A stretch of DNA of 5,305 nt from an uncultured Arcobacter sp. (GCA_913054415.1 CAJXII010000104.1:1-5305); one strand, 5' to 3'. Positions 1-5,305 are shown, counted from the stretch's first letter. Notes: generated by a model not told the origin, from the sequence alone. A program made the numbers and translations.

Positions 1-416
1 ACACTTTTATATTCATCTTGAATATCTAATTTATCTATATCAATATGTTTATATACAGAAAAAGCACCTCTTATTAGATATGATAAATTCTCTATAAACC
101 TATCAAATGTAGGTTCTCTTAGATCTTTTAGTGTTAAAAATATTACAGGATATTTTCCAAAGTGAGTATTGAAAAACTCTTTGTCTTGATATATAGCAGT
201 ATCTTTAAATAAACTTTCATCTTGCTCTTTATTTGAGAAGAAATAATATAGTGTTGATTGAAATAAAGTTTTACCAAATCTTCTAGGTCTTGCTAAAATG
301 GTTGTTTTACCATCAAGATTTAAAAATTCTTTTATATTAGTTGTTTTATCTACATAATATTTATTTTCATCTTGTAAGACTTTAAAATTACTCATACCTA
401 TTGGAAGTGGTTGCAT
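1..416 (-). CDS. AAA-ATPase-like family protein, N-terminal fragment (runs off window)
   Basis: The minus-strand frame is open from the ATG at 414-416 to the window edge, giving 138 codons with no stop. The protein starts MQPLPIGMSNFKVL, followed by YYVDKT (residues 20-25) and the P-loop-like RPRRFGKTL (43-51). This order (LPxGxSxF, YYVDKT, RPRRFGKT) is the signature of the 'AAA-ATPase-like' family, in which the ATPase domain is normally followed by a C-terminal PD-(D/E)XK nuclease-like domain; that half lies outside the window. The strand after the P-loop, YPVIFLTLKD (about 95-104), is the usual next conserved segment. The start is supported by an AAGGA Shine-Dalgarno site at 423-427, six bases upstream. 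A promoter and an upstream terminator suggest it is transcribed separately from the bioA operon. The cellular role of this family is not established; links to defence or mobile DNA are only suspected. Family assignment is confident; function is not claimed. Confidence 0.85.
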   Translation of the reverse strand, partial: MQPLPIGMSNFKVLQDENKYYVDKTTNIKEFLNLDGKTTILARPRRFGKTLFQSTLYYFFSNKEQDESLFKDTAIYQDKEFFNTHFGKYPVIFLTLKDLREPTFDRFIENLSYLIRGAFSVYKHIDIDKLDIQDEYKS

Positions 417-442
417 CTAATATCCTTAAAACTTTTTATGAT

Positions 443-451
443 ATTATAGCA
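443..451 (-). promoter_or_regulatory. Extended -10 promoter for the AAA-ATPase-like gene
   Basis: On the minus strand the sequence reads TGC-TATAAT, an extended -10 element (TGn plus perfect TATAAT). It would start transcription near base 436, leaving a leader of about 20 nt that contains the AAGGA ribosome binding site before the ATG at 416. No good -35 hexamer is seen at 17 bases spacing, only AT-rich DNA. This is common for sigma-70 promoters in Campylobacterota. The element follows the hairpin behind the polyamine gene, consistent with an independent transcript. Confidence 0.5.
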
Positions 452-474
452 TAAAAAAATATAAAAATATTAGA

Positions 475-512
475 GAAAAATTTAAATAAAATATTTGGAA
501 TTTATCCAAATA
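475..512 (-). terminator. Weak intrinsic terminator after the carboxyspermidine dehydrogenase gene
   Basis: There is a perfect 8-bp inverted repeat, TATTTGGA (492-499) and TCCAAATA (505-512), with a 5-base loop. In the minus-strand transcript it begins 11 bases after the stop codon at 523-525 and is followed by a T-rich but interrupted tail (TTTTATTTAAATTTTTC). The position suits the end of the bioA-dehydrogenase operon. The stem has only two G-C pairs, so read-through into the next gene is likely. Confidence 0.5.
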
Positions 513-522
513 AGAGTCTATC

Positions 523-1722
523 TTATACATCTAATTCTATTACTTTCCAAGGTAAACCTTGAGTATTTAGTTCATCCATAAATGGTGTTGAGTCAAACTC
601 TTCAATATTTCTAGCACCTTTTAGATTCCAAGTGTTAGTATAAATAAGTTTTGAACCTATCATTGCTGGAACTCCAGTAGTGTAGCTTACTGCTTGAGAT
701 GCTGTTTCTTTATAACATTGCTGATGATCACAAACATTATAGATGTAGTATTTTTTCCTAATTCCATCTTTGATCCCTTCACAAATACATCCGATATTTG
801 TCTTACCAACTGTTCGCTTTCCTAAACTTGCTGGATCTGGTAAAAGTGTCTTTAAAAACTCTATTGGAACTATTTTCTGTCCATTATGAACAACAGGCTC
901 AATACCCAACATCCCTACATTTTGCAAACAATTCATATGTTGTATATAACTATCTCCAAATGTCATAAAAAATCTGATTCTTTTAAGCCCTTTTATATTT
1001 TTGCTTAAACTTTCTAACTCTTCATGATAAAGTAGATATGATGGTTTAATCCCAATTTCTGGATAATCGTGATCTACTCTTATCTCTAGTGGTTTGGTTG
1101 TGATCCATTTACCATCTTCCCAATATCGTCCATTTGCACTTACTTCTCGCAAATTAATTTCAGGGTTGAAGTTAGTTGCAAAAGCATATCCGTGATCTCC
1201 TGCATTACAATCCATAATATCAATATACTCAATAGTATCAAGATAATTTTGTTCTATATATTTTACAAATACCCCTGTAACTCCAGGATCAAATCCACTT
1301 CCAAGTAGTGCAGTTAAGATTTTAGATCTAAAATCTTCATCTTTTGCCCACTGCTCTTTGTATTCAAATTTTGCTTCATCTGGGTGTTCATAGTTTGCTG
1401 TATCTATATAGTGAGTATTGGTTGCACTACAAGCATCCATAATAGTTAAGTCTTGATATGGTAAAGCTACATTTAATACCACTTTTGGACTGATTTTTTC
1501 TATTAATCTTATCAAAGCTTTTGTATCATCGGCATCTACTTGCTCTATATCTATAGTAAGTCCTGTTTTTTCTTTTGTAATTTTTTGCAGTTTTTCACAA
1601 CTACTTATTCTTCTACTTGCAAGTGTGATATGCTCAAATATATCTATATTTTTGGCACATTTTACTGTAGCAACTGTACTTACTCCACCAGCACCTATGA
1701 TTAAAATACCTTTTTTATCCAT
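523..1722 (-). CDS. Carboxynorspermidine/carboxyspermidine dehydrogenase (saccharopine dehydrogenase family)
   Basis: This is a full-length 399-residue enzyme, the usual size of carboxynorspermidine synthase. Family knowledge: it reductively condenses aspartate beta-semialdehyde with a diamine using NAD(P)H. In Campylobacter the diamine is putrescine and the product carboxyspermidine is decarboxylated to spermidine in the cytoplasm, so no decarboxylated SAM is needed. Visible motifs are the Rossmann loop IIGAGGVS (8-15), NVALPYQD (84-91), HYIDTANYE (104-112), GFDPGVTGVF (143-152), AGDHG (174-178), NFNPEINLREVS (184-195), SYTTGVPAMIG (346-356) and a C-terminal GLPW. The first glycine loop ends in Ser rather than the more common Gly. 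The ATG at 1720-1722 lies inside the bioA frame, which ends at 1715, and is preceded by GGAGAA at 1728-1733 with GGAG seven bases away, so translation is probably coupled. The decarboxylase partner is not in this window. Lysine-pathway saccharopine dehydrogenase is the main alternative name but fits the motifs less well. Whether the true substrate is putrescine or diaminopropane cannot be told from sequence. Confidence 0.9.
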   Translation of the reverse strand: MDKKGILIIGAGGVSTVATVKCAKNIDIFEHITLASRRISSCEKLQKITKEKTGLTIDIEQVDADDTKALIRLIEKISPKVVLNVALPYQDLTIMDACSATNTHYIDTANYEHPDEAKFEYKEQWAKDEDFRSKILTALLGSGFDPGVTGVFVKYIEQNYLDTIEYIDIMDCNAGDHGYAFATNFNPEINLREVSANGRYWEDGKWITTKPLEIRVDHDYPEIGIKPSYLLYHEELESLSKNIKGLKRIRFFMTFGDSYIQHMNCLQNVGMLGIEPVVHNGQKIVPIEFLKTLLPDPASLGKRTVGKTNIGCICEGIKDGIRKKYYIYNVCDHQQCYKETASQAVSYTTGVPAMIGSKLIYTNTWNLKGARNIEEFDSTPFMDELNTQGLPWKVIELDV

Positions 1723-2941
1723 CTATATTCTCCAATGCTTTTTTCATAGTTCTTGTAATTTTTAATAACTCTTTAGTTTTTATATTATATGAAACTATAC
1801 TATAAAATAGCTTACCAAATGGTCTTAACCACACTTTGTTTTTAACACAAAACTCTTGTAGTTTTTGAGCATATTTATCACTTGTAAGCTCCACTACACC
1901 AATAGCTCCTATATATCTTACATCTTTGACAATAGATAATTTTCTTAGTGGCTCTAACTCTTTTTGAAAAATTTTATTTATTTTTTTTACTTTTTGTTTC
2001 CATTTTGACTTTAATAGCAATTCAATACTAGCATTTGCTACACTACAAGCAAGAGGATTCCCCATAAATGTAGGTCCATGCATAAGCACACCAACACTAC
2101 TATTTGAAATAGTTTCGCTTATATTTTTAGTGGTACACATAGCAGAAAGTGTCATTACTCCACCTGTTAAAGATTTACCTACAGTCATAATATCAGGAGT
2201 TATACCTGCATGATCACACCCCCACATCTTCCCTGTATGTCCAAAACCAGTTGCAATCTCATCAGCTATAAAAACCAGATCATATTTGGTGCATAATTTT
2301 CGCACAATTTTTAGATATTTTGGATCATATATTTTCATACCACCTGCACCTTGAACAATAGGCTCAACTATCACCCCTGCTACAGTTTTGTGATATTTTT
2401 TGATAGTTTTTTCTATATCTTTTATATTGCAAAATATATGATTTGGCAAATAAGTTCCATATAAACTATGCATAGAGTTTTGTGGATCACAAACCCCCAT
2501 ACAACCTAAAGTATCGCCATGATAAGCATTGTTTAGTGCTATAAATTTATGAAGATTTTTACCTTTTGCTTTTTGGTAAAGTATCGCAGTTTTTAGTGCT
2601 ACTTCTACACTAACACTACCACTATCAGCTAAAAATACACTAGGAAGTTTAGTTAGCTTTGCCAAAATTTTACAAAGCTTAACAGCTGGTTTATGAGTAA
2701 GTCCTCCAAACATAATATGTGGCATCTTTGAAGCTTGTTTATTCAATGCTTTTATTAATTTTGGATGATTATATCCATGAATTGCACTCCACCACGAACT
2801 CATACCATCTACTAGCTTTGTGTCATCTTCTAGCACAATAGTTTGAGCATAAGTTTTTTTAACTGCTAATATATCTGTCATAGATGGTAGTGAGTTGTAT
2901 GGATGCCAAGTATGTTGTTTATCAAGTTTTCTAATATTCAT
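1715..2941 (-). CDS. bioA: Adenosylmethionine-8-amino-7-oxononanoate aminotransferase (biotin synthesis)
   Basis: This 408-residue class III PLP-dependent aminotransferase is close to E. coli BioA throughout. It converts 7-keto-8-aminopelargonate to 7,8-diaminopelargonate with S-adenosylmethionine as amino donor, in the cytoplasm. Landmarks are TWHPYNS (11-17), LVDGMSSWW (43-51, the substrate-pocket tryptophans), HIMFGGLTH (75-83), FLADSGSVSVEVALK (103-117), AYHGDT (139-144), CDPQNSMHSLYG (151-162), EPIVQGAGGM (193-202), FIADEIATGFG (224-234, PLP-ring Asp227), VGKSLTGG (254-261, Schiff-base Lys256), HGPTFMGNPLAC (288-299) and WLRPFGK (371-377, with the carboxylate-binding Arg). All key residues are present. 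The ATG at 2939-2941 is the only reasonable start: an in-frame TAG lies five codons upstream (2954-2956) with no start codon between. No Shine-Dalgarno site is seen (ATCAAG precedes the ATG). It is the first gene of a unit with the downstream polyamine dehydrogenase, overlapping it by 8 nt. No other biotin gene is in the window. Confidence 0.97.
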   Translation of the reverse strand: MNIRKLDKQHTWHPYNSLPSMTDILAVKKTYAQTIVLEDDTKLVDGMSSWWSAIHGYNHPKLIKALNKQASKMPHIMFGGLTHKPAVKLCKILAKLTKLPSVFLADSGSVSVEVALKTAILYQKAKGKNLHKFIALNNAYHGDTLGCMGVCDPQNSMHSLYGTYLPNHIFCNIKDIEKTIKKYHKTVAGVIVEPIVQGAGGMKIYDPKYLKIVRKLCTKYDLVFIADEIATGFGHTGKMWGCDHAGITPDIMTVGKSLTGGVMTLSAMCTTKNISETISNSSVGVLMHGPTFMGNPLACSVANASIELLLKSKWKQKVKKINKIFQKELEPLRKLSIVKDVRYIGAIGVVELTSDKYAQKLQEFCVKNKVWLRPFGKLFYSIVSYNIKTKELLKITRTMKKALENIDG

Positions 2942-2942
2942 C

Positions 2943-2971
2943 TTGATATTATACTAAAATTTTGATATAAT
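2943..2971 (+). promoter_or_regulatory. Sigma-70 promoter of ssrA (tmRNA)
   Basis: The plus strand carries TTGATA (2943-2948), a 17-base spacer and a perfect TATAAT (2966-2971). This near-consensus promoter ends 17 bases before the mature 5' end of tmRNA at 2989. Transcription would start near 2978, leaving roughly 10 bases to be removed by RNase P. A strong promoter suits an abundant stable RNA. The -35 box begins one base beyond the bioA start codon, which is read the other way. Confidence 0.8.
2948..2953 (-). promoter_or_regulatory. Possible -10 box of bioA, overlapping the ssrA promoter
   Basis: On the minus strand a perfect TATAAT sits six bases upstream of the bioA ATG. If used, transcription would begin at or within a base or two of the start codon, giving a leaderless mRNA; this agrees with the missing ribosome binding site. 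The -35 region at 17 bases spacing reads GTGCAA, a poor match. The hexamer shares base 2948 with the ssrA -35 box, so the two polymerases could not bind together. It may also be chance in AT-rich DNA. Confidence 0.4.
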
Positions 2972-2988
2972 TGCACACTTTTTTAATC

Positions 2989-3386
2989 GGGGTCGACCAG
3001 GTATCGATTAGAGCAGTGAGTATTAGTTGCATGTCGATTTGGATATATCGTAAATCTATCCATTTTTTTTAGACGCAAACAATACAGATTACGCTCCAGC
3101 TTACGCAAAAGCTGCGTAAGTTTTAACTTATACGGACTCCCCTTAATTGGGTTGAGACCATGGAGATTCACACTACAGATTCTATCTATGTAGATATATG
3201 TGGATTCATTCCAGATAGATTACTATTTAGAAGTGATTATTTTAAATAGGACATTTTAAATCTTAGCTTCAAAGTTTTCTTTGCGAGTTGAGTAGCTTTG
3301 AAGTGAATTTTTTCAACTCTTCTAAGCATGTAGACGCTAATATGAACTGTTTTAAGACTCGAGTTCAATTCTCGACGACTCCACCA
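2989..3386 (+). ncRNA. ssrA: Transfer-messenger RNA (tmRNA), one-piece, complete
   Basis: tmRNA with SmpB rescues stalled ribosomes and tags the unfinished protein for proteolysis. The tRNA-like ends pair as a 7-bp acceptor, GGGGTCG (2989-2995) with CGACTCC (3376-3382), then discriminator A and an encoded CCA (3384-3386). The third pair is G2991-U3380, the alanine identity wobble. The T arm is TCGAG-TTCAATT-CTCGA directly before the acceptor strand. Helix 2 is seen as TTAGAGCAG (3008-3016) with CTGTTTTAA (3347-3355). Pseudoknot 1 is 3035-3038/3047-3050 with 3040-3045/3057-3062, ending 12 bases before the resume codon. Another knot fits 3173-3177/3189-3193 with 3181-3187/3213-3219. The last is 3267-3274/3296-3303 with 3285-3291/3313-3319. 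The conserved CTAAGCATGTAGA follows it. The gene is transcribed against both neighbours. The 398-nt length is on the long side of the usual 350-400 nt. Confidence 0.98.
3075..3119 (+). other. tmRNA proteolysis-tag reading frame
   Basis: The resume codon GCA at 3075-3077 opens a 14-codon frame encoding ANNTDYAPAYAKAA and ending in TAA at 3117-3119. Together with the alanine carried by tmRNA this makes a 15-residue tag ending in Ala-Ala, recognised by ClpXP-type proteases. It differs from the H. pylori tag, as I recall it, only at the first residue, and has the APAYAKAA ending shared by Campylobacterota. The stop codon lies in a 7-bp stem, CTTACGC (3100-3106) with GCGTAAG (3114-3120), the usual tmRNA helix 5. 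Confidence 0.95.
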
Positions 3387-3409
3387 ATTAATAAAATTAT
3401 TTTAATTGG
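3384..3409. terminator. Inverted repeat between convergent ssrA and radical SAM gene
   Basis: CCAATTAA (3384-3391) and TTAATTGG (3402-3409) form a perfect 8-bp stem around a 10-base loop. The left arm starts with the CCA end of tmRNA. The right arm lies in the last codons of the convergent radical SAM gene, whose TAA stop (3397-3399) is in the loop. It may help end transcription in both directions, but neither strand has a real T-tract after the stem, so it is not a standard intrinsic terminator. Confidence 0.35.
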
Positions 3410-4260
3410 CAAAATCTATCTTTATAACTACATTTTTTACACAACTGTTCAACTGCTATATTATTTTTAAAACCCTCTATAATATTTTGAACTCGTTTTG
3501 AATTTAAAATATCTTTTAACGATTGATTATGTAAATTACCTAAATTTATTATCCCATAACTATCCAAACAGCAAGGAACTACTACACCTGAGCTTAATAT
3601 ACCAAAATGTGAATCTAACCCCTGACAATAATTATTTGTATTGTGTGTAGAATCTAAACTAGGCCATTGAAAATATTTATCAAAATCAAGTTTTACCTTA
3701 TAACCTAAACGAATTGAATTATAATCTATTTGCGACAGATCTATACCAAAATGCTGTTCTAATATATCAAAAACATTTTGATTAAAACTATTTATTTGAT
3801 TTTGATTATCCAGATTCCATAATCTTAGATTTATAAAACTCTCTATTTTATTTTGAATTTTTAGATCACTTAACTTTAATATAGGCTCTAAATACTCTTG
3901 TAGTGTCATATTCATATCATTTTTATCAAAACTATTTAGTGAAAAATTTATCTGCTTTATAGCAGGATGTAAGAATAGATTAAGATCAAAATTTTTAAGA
4001 TAATATCCAGTAGTTACTAGATGAACTTTAAAATTATATTTTTTAGAAATATCAAGATATTGCAATAGATTTGATAGAGTCAAAGGATCACCAAAGATAT
4101 GAAAGGTGATCTCTTTTGTGTATGGTTGTAACTGAGTTAAAATTTTTTCAAAAAAATCTAAACTCATAGTGGAAGTTGGTAAAGTTTTTGTAGGACAAAA
4201 ACTACAACTTAGCCCACAAATATTTGTAAGCTCAATATAAACTTTTTTAAATCTCATCAC
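3397..4260 (-). CDS. Radical SAM/SPASM domain protein of unknown substrate, downstream of napD
   Basis: This 287-residue protein has a radical SAM core starting almost at the N-terminus. CGLSCSFC (15-22) is the CX3CX2C motif that binds the SAM-cleaving 4Fe-4S cluster. FHIFGDPL (53-60) occupies the usual GEP/GGE SAM-binding position, with Asp for Glu. The C-terminal SPASM-type region has cysteines at 212, 230, 231, 274, 277 and 284, including VVPCC followed by GIINLGNL and CKKC-x6-C, able to hold auxiliary iron-sulfur clusters. Such enzymes commonly modify peptides or proteins; no precursor peptide is seen nearby, so the substrate is unknown. The frame opens with GTG (4258-4260) followed by ATG (4255-4257), directly after an in-frame TAA, so the true start is one of these two. 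No Shine-Dalgarno site is evident. It starts 25 nt behind napD and may be read as the tail of the nap operon; a TATAAA on the minus strand at 4276-4281 is a weak alternative promoter. Base composition is clearly AT-richer than the neighbouring genes and the protein is rich in Asn and Gln. Confidence 0.88.
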   Translation of the reverse strand: MMRFKKVYIELTNICGLSCSFCPTKTLPTSTMSLDFFEKILTQLQPYTKEITFHIFGDPLTLSNLLQYLDISKKYNFKVHLVTTGYYLKNFDLNLFLHPAIKQINFSLNSFDKNDMNMTLQEYLEPILKLSDLKIQNKIESFINLRLWNLDNQNQINSFNQNVFDILEQHFGIDLSQIDYNSIRLGYKVKLDFDKYFQWPSLDSTHNTNNYCQGLDSHFGILSSGVVVPCCLDSYGIINLGNLHNQSLKDILNSKRVQNIIEGFKNNIAVEQLCKKCSYKDRFCQLK

Positions 4261-4285
4261 TTACAAATAAAATTGTTTATAAAGT

Positions 4286-4669
4286 CTAATCAACTTTATC
4301 AAAAGTTTTTGCAAAACCTTCTAAATCTTTTTTCTTTAAATCCCCTCGATAAACTATATCTTTTGGATCTATTGTATCATCATTTAACATCTTTGGCACT
4401 GCATCTGCATTGTTTAACACTTCCATATGTTCATCAAGCTCATCTTCACTATATGCCATCTGCATATCTGCTGTAATCACATGAGGTATCGCTTCTATAA
4501 CTCTTAATTTTGAAAGCTCTTCCGATACATCTTTACCCTCTATTGTGATAATCACTCTACCTTTTTCATCATGTAGGTGATAATCACACACTTCACATTT
4601 TTTTAAGTCCTCTACTACTTGATCTAAATACTTTGGTAATGTTTGCACTACTATACTTGATATGTTCAT
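4286..4669 (-). CDS. napD: NapD, cytoplasmic chaperone for periplasmic nitrate reductase
   Basis: NapD is a small ferredoxin-fold protein that binds the twin-arginine signal peptide of NapA and holds it back until the molybdenum cofactor is inserted. The 127-residue product has the family pattern: first strand NISSIVVQT (2-10), a helix with YLDQVVEDLKKCEVCDYHLHD (14-34), strand GRVIITIEG (37-45), and the closing IEAIPHVITADMQMAY (58-73). Residues 76-127 are a charged extension beyond the E. coli protein of about 87 residues. The ATG at 4667-4669 follows the napL stop (4671-4673) with one base between. AAAGGA (4678-4683) inside the end of napL is the ribosome binding site, eight bases away, so translation is probably coupled. 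The napL-napD order matches the distal end of the epsilonproteobacterial napAGHBFLD operon. Two cysteines (25, 28) are present, with no known role. Confidence 0.92.
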   Translation of the reverse strand: MNISSIVVQTLPKYLDQVVEDLKKCEVCDYHLHDEKGRVIITIEGKDVSEELSKLRVIEAIPHVITADMQMAYSEDELDEHMEVLNNADAVPKMLNDDTIDPKDIVYRGDLKKKDLEGFAKTFDKVD

Positions 4670-4670
4670 T

Positions 4671-5305
4671 CTATTGTTCCTTTAAATTGTAATAATTAAA
4701 TTTATTTGAGTCTGTTGTAACAAAAATCTCATTTTCATTGATAAATAAAATTGCAGATAATGTCATAAGATTATTTGTAAGCTTGTATAATTTAGTTTTA
4801 TTATCAGTATTAAATACAATTACATTATTTTCTTCATCATTACTAAAAGCACCCCTTTTACCATCTAAACTAAGAGAAGCACAATATATCAAAAATTTTG
4901 CTTTTTTGAAAAAATGGGTATTATTTTTTAAGTCATAAACAACACTTTTTCTATCTTGCCCTGCTGTGATTATTTTATTGTTTTTAAAATCTACTTTAAA
5001 GACCTTATCAAGATTTACATTCCCAAAGACATTTATCACTTTAGCTTGTTTTATATCTACAAGTTTTAAATCTCCACCTTCATCTGAGACAACTGCAAGT
5101 GATTTATCTTCATTTAAAGCAAAAGGTGGAATTGTAGCACTTATACTATCTGTTTCATCTCCAAGTGTTCCACCTTCCTGTGGAGTTATTGTTTCTTGAG
5201 CTAATTGAGTTATAACTCTTGCTTTTATGTTAAGAGGTATAAGTTTAAATATATTTCCATTTTTAATTTGCAAATAAATAGTGCTTGTATCGTCATCTCC
5301 ATCTC
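4671..5305 (-). CDS. napL: NapL, beta-propeller-like protein of the nap operon (N-terminus outside window)
   Basis: The frame is open from the TAG at 4671-4673 to the right edge, giving 210 codons with no start required inside the window: the residues before 5273 read DGDDDTSTIY and continue the protein, so an internal TTG there is not the start. The sequence shows repeated WD40/YVTN-like blades of four-stranded pattern, for example FALNEDKSLAVVSDEGGDLKLVD, then KVDFKNNKIITAGQDRKSVVYDL, then ASLSLDGKRGAFSNDEENNVIVFN, then ILFINENEIFVTTDSNKFNYYN. NapL is a soluble, probably periplasmic propeller protein found only in epsilonproteobacterial nap operons, and its biochemical role is poorly defined. 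The identification rests on this fold plus its place directly upstream of napD. The signal peptide and first blades would lie beyond the window. An unrelated WD-repeat protein is possible but unlikely given the context. Confidence 0.85.
   Translation of the reverse strand, partial: DGDDDTSTIYLQIKNGNIFKLIPLNIKARVITQLAQETITPQEGGTLGDETDSISATIPPFALNEDKSLAVVSDEGGDLKLVDIKQAKVINVFGNVNLDKVFKVDFKNNKIITAGQDRKSVVYDLKNNTHFFKKAKFLIYCASLSLDGKRGAFSNDEENNVIVFNTDNKTKLYKLTNNLMTLSAILFINENEIFVTTDSNKFNYYNLKEQ

Noticed and set aside
523..1722. Saccharopine dehydrogenase of lysine metabolism
   Set aside because: The length near 400, the AGDHG and SYTTGVPAMIG motifs and the Campylobacterota setting fit the carboxy(nor)spermidine branch of the family better.
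2983..3171. 62-codon minus-strand ORF across the first half of ssrA
   Set aside because: It is antisense to a well-supported structured RNA, has no ribosome binding site of note and no recognisable product.
3348..3386. Separate tRNA gene ending in CCA
   Set aside because: The T arm and CCA belong to the tmRNA: the acceptor strand pairs with 2989-2995 almost 400 bases upstream and no anticodon arm is present.
3288..3470. 60-codon plus-strand ORF starting in ssrA
   Set aside because: It runs through the tmRNA 3' half, including the acceptor stem, and then antisense to the radical SAM gene; its sequence is explained by both.
4273..4476. 67-codon plus-strand ORF opposite napD
   Set aside because: It is the antisense shadow of napD, very Leu-rich as expected from the complementary strand.
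4738..4938. 66-codon plus-strand ORF opposite napL
   Set aside because: It is an antisense shadow of the NapL propeller frame with no start signal.
4966..5199. 77-codon plus-strand ORF opposite napL
   Set aside because: It is an antisense shadow of napL; its Ser/Pro-rich composition follows from the complement.
5271..5273. TTG as the start codon of napL
   Set aside because: The frame stays open to the window edge and continues with further residues, and a NapL protein should be longer with an export signal, so this is an internal Leu codon.
1..5305. CRISPR array, insertion sequence or attachment-site duplication near ssrA
   Set aside because: I found no regularly spaced repeats, no transposase or integrase frame, and no second copy of the tmRNA 3' end in the window.

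Overview
The window looks like the chromosome of a Campylobacterota (epsilonproteobacterial) species. Four things point there. The tmRNA encodes the tag ANNTDYAPAYAKAA, of the Helicobacter/Campylobacter kind. The gene order napL-napD is the distal end of the napAGHBFLD operon typical of this phylum. Spermidine synthesis appears to use a carboxyspermidine dehydrogenase. The DNA is AT-rich. A free-living nitrate reducer such as a Sulfurimonas or Arcobacter relative would fit, but the genus cannot be fixed from the sequence alone.

Layout from left to right. Bases 1-416 (minus) hold the N-terminal 138 codons of an 'AAA-ATPase-like' protein, cut by the window edge. It has its own extended -10 promoter and Shine-Dalgarno site. 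A weak stem-loop with a T-rich tail at about 475-512 separates it from the preceding operon. Bases 523-2941 (minus) hold a two-gene unit: bioA (biotin synthesis), then a carboxynorspermidine/carboxyspermidine dehydrogenase (polyamine synthesis). The reading frames overlap by 8 nt. Bases 2943-3386 (plus) hold a consensus promoter and the complete one-piece tmRNA gene ssrA, the only plus-strand gene. Its promoter overlaps the bioA upstream region. Bases 3397-4260 (minus) encode a radical SAM/SPASM protein convergent with ssrA and ending 10 nt from its CCA end. Bases 4286-4669 (minus) are napD, and 4671-5305 (minus) are the C-terminal part of napL, which runs off the right edge.

Three units are therefore visible. 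The first is the tail of a periplasmic nitrate reductase operon (napL, napD), with a radical SAM/SPASM gene 25 nt behind it that may be co-transcribed. The second is the trans-translation RNA. The third is a biotin/spermidine operon read divergently from ssrA. Most of the window is recognisable housekeeping and respiratory DNA, and I do not see a clear new system. The points most worth checking are the AT-richer radical SAM gene behind napD with no obvious ribosome binding site, the overlapping divergent ssrA/bioA promoters with a possibly leaderless bioA mRNA, and a hairpin that pairs the tmRNA CCA end with DNA beyond the convergent stop codon. There is no gene-free stretch longer than 300 bases.
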